From contig CAZDJZ010000012.1 in the NCBI GenBank assembly GCA_964505785.1, positions 18,953 through 82,952 on the forward strand: DNA of 64,000 bases. The letters run 5' to 3'. The first letter of the stretch is position 1. Every line of letters begins with the position of its first letter. The DNA is from CAYRTV01 sp964505785. GTDB lineage: Bacteria; Acidobacteriota; Aminicenantia; Aminicenantales; Aminicenantaceae. Below the pieces are notes generated by a model, which saw only the letters and a list, made by a program, of their open reading frames with translations, was not told the origin of the DNA and made no database searches. This document shows, piece by piece, positions 40,601 to 49,724 of this stretch. Made by a program: the position numbers and the translations under genes.

Positions 40601-43354
40601 TTAGAATGTCAAACGGATTCCTATCCGGGCCTGTCTTGCATCGAGAAAATTATACAGTTCGTGGCCGTCGGTGGAGGGATACTCCCCGGGAATCCAGTCG
40701 TACCCGATACGGGTTCCCCAGGAGGTGATGGTATTGGAATTGAACACGTTGAATACGTCGAACATCAGGCCCAAGCGGTATTTCTGCGCAAAGGTGAAAA
40801 ACTTCTCCAGCCGGACATCCAGTATTTTAGCCATAGGATAATGGTTGGTGCCGCGGTCTTCGGCAAAAAATGTCACTCGTCCGCCGGGATTAAACCAGGA
40901 GGTTCGGTAGCGGGTGGTCCAGGCGTTGCCGGTGATAGCCCGGAAATGGGCGTTGAGCTGAATGCTCAGAGGCAGAATCACCGATCCCTGGATCTTGAGC
41001 ATATGGGTGGGGTCATTGGTGCAGTTGCCGTCGGCGTTGATCCAGTAATTGGGACTTTCCGTATCTCCGCCCCAGCCAATATCATCGGCAAAGCCGTTAT
41101 CAATCGTTCCCAGTGTTTGAGAGAAAATATACGATGCCACCAGCTGCCAGTTATTGGAAAAACGCTTGTTGAACATAAGCTCCAGGCCGGTGTAGTTCCG
41201 GTAAGGCTCCTGCCCGAAATAGGCGTGTTCGGATGTCAGGTTGGTCAGAAAATAGGTTGTATCGTCCGGGTTGACATGATTATACACTGTGAAGGCTTCC
41301 CCCAGTTCATCCACATACACATCAATCGGCTCAAACTGGGCATTGTCGCTGGTACGTCCGACGAAATTCTTCCAGTCACGGTAAATGAAAGTGGCCGAGA
41401 TGGAGGCGTCTTTAAACAGCTCCCGCTCGATACCGACCACGAACTGGTTCATGAAAGGATGCTTGAGGTCTGGATCAAGCGAATAGAGATTTTCATGGGA
41501 AACCGTAAAAAACGGAACCCATTCCTGGCCGGGGACATCCCAGTATAAACCGGTATAGTCACTGTAAGCATCCGCCGGGTTGAGCCGGTCATGGTAGGAG
41601 GCAAGCATGGCTTCGGTGAACTGGCCGAAATGGGCCTTAAGAATGGTGGTTTTGTCGCCCAGCAGGTCAAAAGTGAAACCGATGCGGGGGGCGACCCGGA
41701 AATTGGTATACACCGAGCCGTCGATTCCCTTAACACTGCCCCAGACATGGGTGAAACGCAGGCCGGCATTGATGTTGAGCCGGTCGCTCACCTTCCAGGC
41801 ATCCTGAGCGAACTCTTCCAGCCGGGTATATTTGGTGTTGGAGTCATAACCCTCGTACTGATAAGCCAGGTAATTGCCGGTATAATAGTAACCGAAAGGT
41901 CCATAGCCGGTATAATCCACATAATAACGGGCATTGGGTCCTGTGTAGCCGAAGCGGTTGCGGACCTTGCCGTATTCGAACTCGGCCCCGAACTTGAAGT
42001 CATGGTCGCCCTGGATAAAGTCTTCGGCATAATGGGTCAAACTGGTGTTGGCCTGCAGACGGTCACGGTCGGCATAATAAAACCATCCGGCACTGTCATA
42101 ACGCATTCTGTCATTAATGTCCCAACGGCCGGGAATATCAGGGCCCACTTCAGGATCCAGATAATAATATCCGTGGAAAAACGATCCCTTGATGTCAAAG
42201 AAGGTCCGTTCGTTAATGATCTGGGTCAGCGCGAAATTCCCCACTATGTCCGGGGATTCCTGGTCCACGCACGCTTCCGGGGACACGTTGGAACCGGACG
42301 ACCGGTTGACACCGTTGTAGGCATCGTATTCCAGGAAGGCGTTGAGATTGGTGGTCGGCGTGGCCTGGGCCGTGATCTTGAAAAAGGCCCGCGGCTGCTT
42401 GTAGTCGACCGCTTCGGGAAAGCCGGCGGGATAATTCTGCGAGCGGTAATACTGGGCTCCGGCAAAAAACCACACCTTATCCCGGACAATCGGTCCGCCC
42501 AAATTGATAGCGAAATCGGTGATGGCTTCCAGGGGCGATGTCATATCCGGATAATCGTCCAAGTACTCCTCGTTGTTATCCGCCTGCCAGAAGCCTTCGG
42601 GTGATGCATCCTTTTTACCCTGGTAAATGGCCTGCAGCATGCCGGAAAACTCATTCCCGCCCGACTTGGTGATGATGTTGAAAATAACCCCGGTGAAGTT
42701 GCCGTATTCAGCCGGCAGCCCGATCCCCATGACCTTGGCTTCTTCCACGATATTGGGATCGGAAAACACCCAGGCGGAACCGGCTTCCGGGTCGGACACG
42801 TCCACGCCGTCCATCTGGTAGGAAACCCCTGTGCTTGCCGAAGAGCCGAAGGCCACATTGCCGGTCACACCCGGCGCCAGGTTGACGATATCACTGGTGA
42901 AATTAGAAAAGGGCACATTGGAAATGATGTCCTTGCTCAGGGTCACGGACGCGGTTTCGGTTGATTTGACGTCCACAGTGGGTGACTGGCCCAGGACGGT
43001 GACTTCCTCGGCAATGGTTGAGGGTGTTAATGTCAAGTCCACGGTCAGCCGGACAGTGGTGGTCACGCGTATGTTTTCCTGGACCACGGTCCCGAAACCC
43101 TGCAGTTCAGCGCGCACGGAATACACACCGGGCGGAATAGCCGGGAAGCGGTAGGCTCCCTCTATATCGGTAATGGTGGTCCGTTCACCCAGCAGGTTGG
43201 GGCTGGTCAACGTCACCGACACTCCGGGCAGGGCTTCTCCGGTGTCATCGTACACCGTGCCGGTGATGGCGCCGGTCGCTTTCGACTGGGAAAACACCAG
43301 CGGCGACAGCACCAGCATCATAGCCGTCAATAAAATAAAAAATTTGGTTTTCAT
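40601..43354 (-). CDS. TonB-dependent outer-membrane receptor with carboxypeptidase-regulatory domain
   Basis: A 917-residue outer-membrane protein. The ATG at 43354 has AGGAGG just upstream and begins the signal peptide (cleavage likely near PLVFSQS). A carboxypeptidase-regulatory-like beta domain (about 25-115, ATGAITGTVYDDTGEALPGV) precedes the plug domain (about 115-235, with VTVLGQSPTVDV and the YQMDGVDVSDPE segment). A 22-strand-type barrel follows and ends in RIGIRLTF with the expected terminal Phe. This architecture is that of Oar-like/SusC-distant receptors that are abundant in Acidobacteria-related lineages. No SusD-like partner is adjacent. The ligand is unknown; uptake or surface binding of a large substrate is likely. 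A strong terminator follows the gene. Confidence 0.9.
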   Translation of the reverse strand: MKTKFFILLTAMMLVLSPLVFSQSKATGAITGTVYDDTGEALPGVSVTLTSPNLLGERTTITDIEGAYRFPAIPPGVYSVRAELQGFGTVVQENIRVTTTVRLTVDLTLTPSTIAEEVTVLGQSPTVDVKSTETASVTLSKDIISNVPFSNFTSDIVNLAPGVTGNVAFGSSASTGVSYQMDGVDVSDPEAGSAWVFSDPNIVEEAKVMGIGLPAEYGNFTGVIFNIITKSGGNEFSGMLQAIYQGKKDASPEGFWQADNNEEYLDDYPDMTSPLEAITDFAINLGGPIVRDKVWFFAGAQYYRSQNYPAGFPEAVDYKQPRAFFKITAQATPTTNLNAFLEYDAYNGVNRSSGSNVSPEACVDQESPDIVGNFALTQIINERTFFDIKGSFFHGYYYLDPEVGPDIPGRWDINDRMRYDSAGWFYYADRDRLQANTSLTHYAEDFIQGDHDFKFGAEFEYGKVRNRFGYTGPNARYYVDYTGYGPFGYYYTGNYLAYQYEGYDSNTKYTRLEEFAQDAWKVSDRLNINAGLRFTHVWGSVKGIDGSVYTNFRVAPRIGFTFDLLGDKTTILKAHFGQFTEAMLASYHDRLNPADAYSDYTGLYWDVPGQEWVPFFTVSHENLYSLDPDLKHPFMNQFVVGIERELFKDASISATFIYRDWKNFVGRTSDNAQFEPIDVYVDELGEAFTVYNHVNPDDTTYFLTNLTSEHAYFGQEPYRNYTGLELMFNKRFSNNWQLVASYIFSQTLGTIDNGFADDIGWGGDTESPNYWINADGNCTNDPTHMLKIQGSVILPLSIQLNAHFRAITGNAWTTRYRTSWFNPGGRVTFFAEDRGTNHYPMAKILDVRLEKFFTFAQKYRLGLMFDVFNVFNSNTITSWGTRIGYDWIPGEYPSTDGHELYNFLDARQARIGIRLTF

Positions 43355-43639
43355 TGTACCTCCTGTTTTTTTCATATGCTAAAAATTTAAAAATAATTTC
43401 GTTGGAACAAACACTCCGTCTGCAATCACCTCCTTTAAATTAGAAATACCTTTCTCATATTCAAATTAAAATGCAATATTTGTACCAATAGCTTGAGCTT
43501 ATCTAAACTTATTATTATTAGATATTTATTCTATTCTCCACCCTTGTTGGCATCCATATTTGATTCAAATTATTGAATACATCCAAATTCTTGAATTCTA
43601 ATTAAAAGTGTATCATTCAGATTCGGGAATGTAAATATA

Positions 43640-43876
43640 AATCTCCGCTCGCTGCGCTCGCGTTCAAAGCGTTTTAAGGATTCGAAGCGTTCCAATCGTT
43701 CTAAGTGCTCTAAGCGTTCTAAGGGTTCATGGGTTCTTTTAGTCCAAATTGGTCTGCCTAGGTCTGTCTAGGTCTGTTTAGGTCTGTCTAGGTCTGTCTA
43801 GGGCTGAAAGTCTTTTCGGCCTGGTCGGCTGGTTTGTTTCGCTTGAGTTACTTGGTTACTAGAGTTAGAAAACTCA
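43640..43876. repeat. Word repeats GTTCTAAGC and TAGGTCTGTC in a 1.2 kb gene-free stretch
   Basis: The gap before the GWxTD gene (43355-44531) starts with about 280 bases of AT-rich DNA, probably holding the receptor promoter. It then has CGTTCTAAGCGTTCTAAGG words (about 43665-43730), six TAGGTCTGTC-like decamers (about 43740-43805) and a GTTACTTGGTTACT word. Confidence 0.75.
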
Positions 43877-43994
43877 TGTCATTCCCGAAGCGAAGCGACG
43901 GAAATCTTAGAGTGTATAGGCTGGTGAAACGGTAACGCCCAATAAGGCGAAGCCGTCTAAGATCCTCACGGCCTGCTTCGCAGACCTCAGGATG
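43877..43994. repeat. GAAGCG-type element, inverted partner of 48684-48790
   Basis: Bases 43877-43983 match the reverse complement of 48684-48790 over 107 bases with about six differences. The unit starts TGTCATTCCCGAAGCGAAGC and contains CTTAGAGTGTATAGGCTGG. Confidence 0.85.
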
Positions 43995-44139
43995 CCTCTG
44001 CTTTGTCATTTTTAATTTTTGATTTGTCTCTCTCTCCTCTTCACTCTTTACTCTTATTATCCGAGACGAAGCAGAATGAGGTCCTTCGGGCACGAGTGCG
44101 CCGTCAGGATAACAGCATCTGGTTCTTCACAGGTTTTGA

Positions 44140-44472
44140 GCGTTTTGCATTTTGCATTTTGCGTTTCGCGTTTTGCGTTTCGCGTTTTGCATTTCGCGTT
44201 TTGCGTTTTACGGTTTGCGGTTTGCGTTTTGCATTTTGCATTTTGCGTTTTGCGTTTTGCGTTTCGCGTTTTTTCCATTCACCACTCACCGGTCACGATT
44301 CGCGAGGCGATGCACTCTAAGGTCCTTCGCTCCGCTCAGGATGACATTGAATAAGTATAAGGTCGTCATTTTGCGGTTCACGTTTCGCGTTCCACGTTTT
44401 GCGTTTTACGTTTTGCGTTTTGCATTTTGCATTTCGCGTTTTGCGTTTTACGGTTTGCGGTTTGCGGTTTTC
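44140..44472. repeat. TTTTGCG heptamer arrays and a shared 62 bp segment
   Basis: Two heptamer arrays (about 44140-44272 and 44384-44472) are made of TTTTGCG, TTTTGCA, TTTCGCG and TTTTACG units. Between them lie a TTCACCACTCACCGG run and the segment at about 44319-44380 that is nearly identical to 11648-11709. Long open frames here arise from the seven-base period and are not genes. Confidence 0.85.
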
Positions 44473-44531
44473 CAGATTGCAACTTTACGGCACTTTTGAT
44501 AATTTAAGAAAGGTAAGAGGTGTATATATCC

Positions 44532-46577
44532 ATGAAACAAATCCGCCCATATATAATTCTTATTTTATTATGCACAGCCGTGGCTGTTGTGCCGGGGCCT
44601 GCCCAGCAGCCTCAAACCCAGAATTACAAGGAATGGCTGGAGCTGGTGGACCCAATTATCACCAAGACGGAACGACAGGTCTTTCTGCAGCTTAAAAACG
44701 ATTCTGAACGCAATAAATTCATCCACTCCTTCTGGAAGCGGCGCGACACCCGGCCCGACACGGAGCTTAATGAATTCTACCGCGAATATATGGAGCGGGT
44801 CCGTTTCGCCGACATGCATTTCGGACATGACGCCCCCGGACCCGGCCACCAGACCGAAAGGGGCCGCTTTTACCTGGCTTTAGGGCCTCCGCTTGAACGG
44901 CAGCGCTTCGCCACCGAATCCGATCTCTATCCCCTGGAGCTGTGGCATTACCGCGGAGACGCCAAGTACGGGCTGCCGCCCTTTTTCTACCTGATTTTTT
45001 ATCAGCCGCGGGGAATCGGCGAATACCGGCTGTATTCTCCGGGCGTTGAAGGTCCGCAGCAGCTGGTCTCCCCCACTCTCATGGGAAAGACCATCAACCG
45101 CAACCGGGCCTATCAAATGATCCGCGGCATTTCCGGCGAACTGGCACGTGCATCCCTTTCTTATATCCCGGGAGATACGGTGATGGGAGAAACTTCGCTT
45201 TCGTCATCTTCCCTAATTGCAGCTGTCAATGACCTGCCGGAAAAGAAATTCTCAGACGCCTATGCCCGTCAATTTCTCTACTACAAAGATTTCGTCGAGA
45301 CGGAATACTCGCATAAGTTTATTGAAAGCCGGCACCTGGTCAAAATTTTCTTTTATGATGACCAGCCTTTCCTGCACTGGTCGCTGGAACCATCTGAAGT
45401 TAATTTCGCCCAGGCGGAAGGGGCCACCTATGCCGCCTATCAGCTCAACCTGCGCGTTGAAGACCTTAACGGCAGCCGGGTGTTTGAGCGGGAAGAAGAA
45501 ATCCCCCTGACCGTCACCCCGGAGGCGTATCAGCGGCATCAAAACCGCCTGTTTGCCTTCCAGGATATGGTTCCGGTCATTCCCGGGGAATTCCGGCTTA
45601 ATTTCCTTCTCCGGAATAAGACCGGACAGGAATTCACGTCGTTTAACACGGCTCTCACCGTGCCGGATCCGGCATCCGGTCCCATCCTCAGCGATGTACT
45701 GGTGTATCAAAGCCGGCATCAGCTTGGTTCTGAGCAGGCCGGTCAATTAAAGGCCTTTGCCTTTAACGGCACTCAGTATCTGGGTAATGCTGCCGGCAAC
45801 AGCCTGGAGACAATCAAAACCGGCGTTTTTGCCCAGGTATTAAACCTTCCTCCGGACAGATATACCGTCAAATGCGACATTATCCCGTCGGAATCGGAAT
45901 CCGGGACACCCGTTGCCGGGATCGAAAAGTCATTGGATGAACTTTTGGGCCCGGACGGCTGCAGTATTGATATTTACCCTTTGCCTCTCGACAAGGTCAG
46001 CGCCGGTTATTATGATGTCAAACTTACTGTATCATCCGACCGGACCCGGGTTGAAAGCAAGGACAACCTCATTGTGCTCAACCAGCCGGTCCCGGTCATT
46101 CCCTGGGCTTACACCAAGCTTCACCCCGCTTTCCCCCATCCGGAATACCTGTATTTAACCGCCCTGCAGTACTTCCAGACCGGACAATATGCCTCCGCCC
46201 AAAACATTTTGGAAGGGGCACGGACCCTGCAGTCGTCGCCCCGGATGCAGATGCTGCTGGCTCGAGCACTGACAGCCCAGGAACAGTTCCAGGAATCCCT
46301 GAAGCTGGTCATGCCGCTTTATGAAGAAACGGGAGGCCGCGAACCGGCAAAAATCCTGGCCGCTAATTATACCGGCCTGGGACAGTGGGATAAAGCCCTG
46401 TTTCATCTGGAACGGCTGATGAAGGAAGCCTCGGAGCTGGAAGTCATCAATCTGGCCGCCCAGTGTTACATCAAACTCAACCAGCCGGACAAAGCCCGGC
46501 CGTTAATCCATAAATCTTTGCAAATTAACCCGGAACAGGAAAAGATCAAAGAACTGGCCCGGAAACTGGAGAAATAA
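44532..46577 (+). CDS. Exported GWxTD domain protein with C-terminal TPR-like repeats
   Basis: A 681-residue protein with a signal peptide (cleavage near VPGPAQQ). The GWxTD-type domain covers roughly residues 25-210: EWLELVDPIITKTERQVFL, FIHSFWKRRDTRPDTELNEF and RGRFYLALGPP are recognisable parts. A middle beta-rich region (about 250-510) resembles repeated Ig-like folds, and TPR-type helices follow from about 530 (YLTALQYFQTGQYASAQNIL). GWxTD proteins are typical of Acidobacteriota/Aminicenantota-like and Bacteroidota-related genomes and have no firm function. I chose the ATG at 44532 over a GTG four codons earlier. It is followed after 20 bases by another exported TPR protein gene, so the two probably work together at the cell envelope. 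Confidence 0.84.
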   Translation: MKQIRPYIILILLCTAVAVVPGPAQQPQTQNYKEWLELVDPIITKTERQVFLQLKNDSERNKFIHSFWKRRDTRPDTELNEFYREYMERVRFADMHFGHDAPGPGHQTERGRFYLALGPPLERQRFATESDLYPLELWHYRGDAKYGLPPFFYLIFYQPRGIGEYRLYSPGVEGPQQLVSPTLMGKTINRNRAYQMIRGISGELARASLSYIPGDTVMGETSLSSSSLIAAVNDLPEKKFSDAYARQFLYYKDFVETEYSHKFIESRHLVKIFFYDDQPFLHWSLEPSEVNFAQAEGATYAAYQLNLRVEDLNGSRVFEREEEIPLTVTPEAYQRHQNRLFAFQDMVPVIPGEFRLNFLLRNKTGQEFTSFNTALTVPDPASGPILSDVLVYQSRHQLGSEQAGQLKAFAFNGTQYLGNAAGNSLETIKTGVFAQVLNLPPDRYTVKCDIIPSESESGTPVAGIEKSLDELLGPDGCSIDIYPLPLDKVSAGYYDVKLTVSSDRTRVESKDNLIVLNQPVPVIPWAYTKLHPAFPHPEYLYLTALQYFQTGQYASAQNILEGARTLQSSPRMQMLLARALTAQEQFQESLKLVMPLYEETGGREPAKILAANYTGLGQWDKALFHLERLMKEASELEVINLAAQCYIKLNQPDKARPLIHKSLQINPEQEKIKELARKLEK

Positions 46578-46597
46578 CTCAGGATAAGGAGCCTCTT

Positions 46598-47512
46598 ATG
46601 AAAAAATACACAATTCTCGTCATGGTTTTAATGTTTTTTCTGCTGACGGCTATTCCGCTATCGGCCCAGCAGGGAAAAGTCGTCGGCACCATTACCGATA
46701 CCGAGGACAATCCCCTCCCGGATGTGAACATCCGGATCGTTTCCATGAAATCCGCGGCCCAGCGGTTTACGACCGAAAGCAAGGATGACGGCAGTTTCAC
46801 CCAAGTCGGCGTGTGGCCCGGCATGTACCAGATTTCCTTCAAAAAAGAAGGATACATGCCGGTGTCCATGGAAATCAAAGTCGGCATCACCGAGACCACC
46901 ACGTTAAAGGTCACCATGAAGCCCGCCGATGATATGGTCCGTGAGAAGCTGTCCGAAGCGGATACTCAATTCGTCAAAGGCAATAAGGCGTACCAGGAAG
47001 AGAATTTCGATAAGGCTATCGAAGCCTATCAGGAAGCCATCGCTTTGAATGACGCCATGTGGGCTTATCATTTCAACCTGGGCCTGACTTATAAAAAAGC
47101 CGGCCAGGCAGACAAAGCATTGGAAGCATTCCGGCGGGCGGCGGAGCTGAATCCGGAAAGCTATTCCTGCAACAAAGAAATGGGCGAAGCCCTGGCCAAA
47201 AGGGACCAGAACGAGGAAGCGGCTCCCTTTTACCAAAAAGCAGTGGAACTCAATCCTGAAGACCCGGACACCCAGTACAATTACGGCATCGTTCTCTCCC
47301 AATTGGGACAAAACCAGGAAGCGCTGCTGCATTTCACCAAAGCAACGGAACTGGATCCGGAATACGCCGACGCCTATTATCAAGCCGGCACCATTCTGAT
47401 CGGCCAGAATGAAAAAGACCGGGCGGTGGAAATGCTGGAAAAATTTCTGGAAATCGCACCCGACCATGAAAAGGCGGATATCGCCCGCCAGATGCTGGAT
47501 TATTTGAAGTAA
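46598..47512 (+). CDS. Exported carboxypeptidase-regulatory/TPR protein
   Basis: A 304-residue envelope protein. A signal peptide (about 1-24, ending SAQQGK) is followed by a carboxypeptidase-regulatory-like beta domain (about 25-110: VVGTITDTEDNPLPDVNIRI, then GMYQISFKKEGYMP) and five TPR repeats (about 125-300, for example NKAYQEENFDKAIEAYQEAI). Such proteins are scaffolds without catalytic residues. AAGGAGCC precedes the ATG. The gene follows the GWxTD gene by 20 bases, which suggests an operon and a shared complex. The combination of the same N-terminal beta domain with the TonB receptor on the other strand may reflect contact with related partners. Confidence 0.85.
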   Translation: MKKYTILVMVLMFFLLTAIPLSAQQGKVVGTITDTEDNPLPDVNIRIVSMKSAAQRFTTESKDDGSFTQVGVWPGMYQISFKKEGYMPVSMEIKVGITETTTLKVTMKPADDMVREKLSEADTQFVKGNKAYQEENFDKAIEAYQEAIALNDAMWAYHFNLGLTYKKAGQADKALEAFRRAAELNPESYSCNKEMGEALAKRDQNEEAAPFYQKAVELNPEDPDTQYNYGIVLSQLGQNQEALLHFTKATELDPEYADAYYQAGTILIGQNEKDRAVEMLEKFLEIAPDHEKADIARQMLDYLK

Positions 47513-47556
47513 AGAGTTAAGAGTAAAGAGTGAGGAGTGAAGAGTCATTTAGTGAA
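47513..47556. repeat. GTAAAGA heptamers overlapping a gene start
   Basis: Six units of the AGAGTTA/AGAGTAA/AGAGTGA type lie directly after one stop codon and run into the likely GTG start of the next gene. A GAGGAG inside the array could serve as its ribosome-binding site. Confidence 0.65.
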
Positions 47557-48532
47557 AAGTTTTGACCGTATTATCAAAACCAAAGGACGGCGGTTTTTGC
47601 TGTTTGTGGAAACCAGCACCAAAGATGAAGACTATCAAAAATACGAAGACCTGAGGCAGCACATCTGGGAAGAGCCGGAGGACCACTTTTCCGGGCACCG
47701 CAACATGGCCGCGGAAAACTATTTCGCTTACGGCGGCAGCTTGTTCACCGGAGTATATGCGGATAACGGCTTTGGAAACATCATCCGCAGTCCGGAACAC
47801 TTTGCCGGCTTCACCTACGGCTATGTCAGCCCGGTGGATAAAAAACTGGGTTACCGCCGGCAGGACAATCTCAGATTCTATTCCCAGTATGCCGCGGTAA
47901 GACCGGACCTGCAGCATTTCCGTCTGGGAACAGCGCTCAAACGCCACCAGGCCGAAGCCGTTGAGAACATCCTTGGAGTTCATGTGATTGCCTGCACGTT
48001 TGATCCTTTAACCGGAGTCAACGCCAACCGCAACATCCATAAACTGGGCATGCGGGTGGAAAAATACATCACGGCCTGCTACCAGAATTTCGGAGGCGTC
48101 CTCAACCGCACCGACGTGCCCGCCGACCGGTTCTTTTTGACCTGGAGCCTGCGTGCGAAACCGGATGCCGATCGCCCCCCTGTCATCCCTCAGCTTATAT
48201 CCGAAGCGGGATGGGCCCTGCGCTCCCATTTAAAAAAGGTCCCGGGCCGCCGCGGTCCCACCGGCATAATTGTGCCCGCGGGAGAAATCGGGCATCCGGA
48301 TGAATTAAAAACGGACTATGTACTGGTGGAAATTCCGGAAAATTTTTACCAGCTGCTTCAAGAAACCGGTGTGGATGATAAAGACATTCGCCGGATTCCC
48401 CTGGATTGGCGAATAGCCTCCCGCCGCGTTTTCACGATGCTGCTGAAAGCGGGCTTTGCTGTCACGGATTTTCAGCGTTTCACTTTAGACAACCGTCCCC
48501 GGAATGTGTATGTGCTGAAAAAAGCCGATTGA
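47537..48532 (+). CDS. GNAT-like protein of the COG3375 type
   Basis: A cytoplasmic protein of about 331 residues. The acyl-CoA-binding part is visible as FAGFTYGYVSP, LRFYSQYAAVRPDLQHFRLG and TALKRHQAEAVENILG, then ACTFDPLTGVNANRNIHKLG, the counterpart of the TFDPL-x-x-RNA-x-x-N-x-x-KLG segment in predicted GNAT acetyltransferases of the COG3375 group. A C-terminal domain follows TDVPADRFFLTWSL. The substrate is unknown. The start is uncertain: a GTG at 47537 lies in a heptamer array that supplies GGAG, and a second GTG is at 47552. It may be the third gene of the GWxTD operon or have been joined to it by repeat DNA. Confidence 0.7.
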   Translation: MKSHLVKSFDRIIKTKGRRFLLFVETSTKDEDYQKYEDLRQHIWEEPEDHFSGHRNMAAENYFAYGGSLFTGVYADNGFGNIIRSPEHFAGFTYGYVSPVDKKLGYRRQDNLRFYSQYAAVRPDLQHFRLGTALKRHQAEAVENILGVHVIACTFDPLTGVNANRNIHKLGMRVEKYITACYQNFGGVLNRTDVPADRFFLTWSLRAKPDADRPPVIPQLISEAGWALRSHLKKVPGRRGPTGIIVPAGEIGHPDELKTDYVLVEIPENFYQLLQETGVDDKDIRRIPLDWRIASRRVFTMLLKAGFAVTDFQRFTLDNRPRNVYVLKKAD

Positions 48533-48580
48533 TTCTTGTTTGATTTTCCATTAAAGTACTAAACTTGAACTATTACTTAA

Positions 48581-48720
48581 CCTGAAGTATTCACGGGTCA
48601 AGATTGCCGCAGATGCGAGGCGCAGGGTATGAAGCTGCGGCACTTCACCGCAAATGCCCTGCAGTAAATTTTTATTGCTAAGCCTGCGGGGCAGGCCGTG
48701 AGGATCTTAGACTGCTTCGC
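48581..48720. repeat. Structured ~130 bp intergenic element
   Basis: A close copy of 15404-15540, with CCTGAAGTATTCACGGG, GATTGCCGCAGATGCGAGGC, GCAGGGTATGAAG and CTTCACCGCAAATGCCCTGC. GCAGGG and CCCTGC close an inner stem. It runs into the GAAGCG-type element that follows. Confidence 0.75.
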
Positions 48721-48790
48721 CGAATTGGGCGTTACCGTTTCACCAGCCTATACACTCTAAGATTCCCGTCGCTTCGCTTCGGGAATGACA
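48684..48790. repeat. GAAGCG-type element, inverted partner of 43877-43983
   Basis: A 107 bp copy, in reverse orientation, of the element at 43877-43983. The pair encloses the GWxTD, TPR and GNAT-like genes. Confidence 0.85.
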
Positions 48791-49005
48791 CGGGTTGTCA
48801 AACCCGAGTAACCCAAGTAACCCGAGTAACGTGAGCGAAGCGAACCGACTGAACAGACGGAACCGACTGAATAGACCGAACAGACCGAACAGACTGAATC
48901 GACGGAATTGCCATAGACAGACATAGATGGACTTAGATAGACTAAAAGAACGCAATGAACGCTAAGACCGCAATAAACGCGACGAAAGCGAGCGCAGCGA
49001 GCATA
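48791..49005. repeat. Word repeats before the CDP-alcohol transferase gene
   Basis: In order: CGAGTAACCCAAGTAACCCG, six GACTGAACAGAC-like words, ATAGACAGACATAGATGG-like decamers, then GAACGCTAAGACCGCAAT and AAGCGAGCGCAGCGAGC. The last word ends only a few bases before a start codon. Confidence 0.75.
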
Positions 49006-49010
49006 AAATT

Positions 49011-49619
49011 ATGAAATCGAAAGTCTTGACCAAAGGACCGCTGGCCCCCCGCCCTCCGGAATCCATACACAGCCTGCCTAACCTGATCACCTATATCCGG
49101 CTGGTTGTGTCCTTGGGCTTTTTCATCACGGCTATCCAAACCGGGGATCCCTTGTATAATTACATCGGACTCGGCGTTCACTGGGGGGGAGATGTGCTGG
49201 ATGGTTTCATCGCCCGGACCTTCAAACAGGAAACCATCTTCGGTGCGGAAATCGATATCATCGCGGACCGCGTGGAAATCCTGTTCTTTTTCGTGATTTT
49301 TCTGTTCTTCCGTCCTTATCTTTTCCTTCCGGTTGTGCTCTACATCATTGACTTTGCTTTCATAGATTTCTATTTGAGCTATCAGTTCTTGAAATACGGA
49401 CTTATCTCCCCGAATTATTTCCATAAAGTCGACAAGGGGGTTCATCTTTTAAACTATTCCCCCGGCGGAAAATTCTGCAATTCAACGGTGATCACCCTCT
49501 GGCTGATCTTTCTGCCACATCTTTGGGGTGCAGCCGCCGGCATGGCTGCTGTTTTGATCGGAGTCAAAATCTATTCCATCCGCCGGCTGACAAGAATCAA
49601 TCAGGAGAATAGAAAATGA
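49011..49619 (+). CDS. CDP-alcohol phosphatidyltransferase-like membrane enzyme
   Basis: A 202-residue membrane protein of the CDP-alcohol phosphatidyltransferase family, with five or six hydrophobic helices. The catalytic motif DGx2ARx8Gx3Dx3D is complete: DGFIAR, then TFKQETIF, G, AEI, D, IIA, D. The reaction would transfer a phosphatidyl group from CDP-diacylglycerol to an alcohol, making a phospholipid. The alcohol cannot be read from sequence. No ribosome-binding site is visible because repeat DNA reaches the start. It is followed by a radical SAM gene, a VTT-like membrane protein gene and a lipid kinase gene on the same strand, which makes a lipid-modification cluster likely. Confidence 0.87.
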   Translation: MKSKVLTKGPLAPRPPESIHSLPNLITYIRLVVSLGFFITAIQTGDPLYNYIGLGVHWGGDVLDGFIARTFKQETIFGAEIDIIADRVEILFFFVIFLFFRPYLFLPVVLYIIDFAFIDFYLSYQFLKYGLISPNYFHKVDKGVHLLNYSPGGKFCNSTVITLWLIFLPHLWGAAAGMAAVLIGVKIYSIRRLTRINQENRK

Positions 49620-49724
49620 CGATGCCAGGCTGGATTATTCCGAACCGCTGCAATGGAAGATGACATTGCCATGAAGCACCGGTTCGATGCATAATATGAG
49701 ATTAAGAAAGGAGATTTGTTTATA

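Noticed and set aside
41591..42604. A 337-codon open frame opposite the TonB receptor gene
   Set aside because: It is a shadow of the barrel-coding sequence; the receptor frame has plug and barrel motifs, a ribosome-binding site and a terminator.
40601..43354. SusC/SusD polysaccharide utilisation locus
   Set aside because: The receptor is a TonB-type protein with a carboxypeptidase-regulatory domain, but no SusD-like lipoprotein or linked glycoside hydrolase gene is adjacent.
44019..44499. Long open frames rich in Phe, Cys, Leu and Arg over the heptamer arrays
   Set aside because: The repeated peptide is produced by the seven-base period of TTTTGCG words, several frames are open at once on both strands, and there is no ribosome-binding site or family match.
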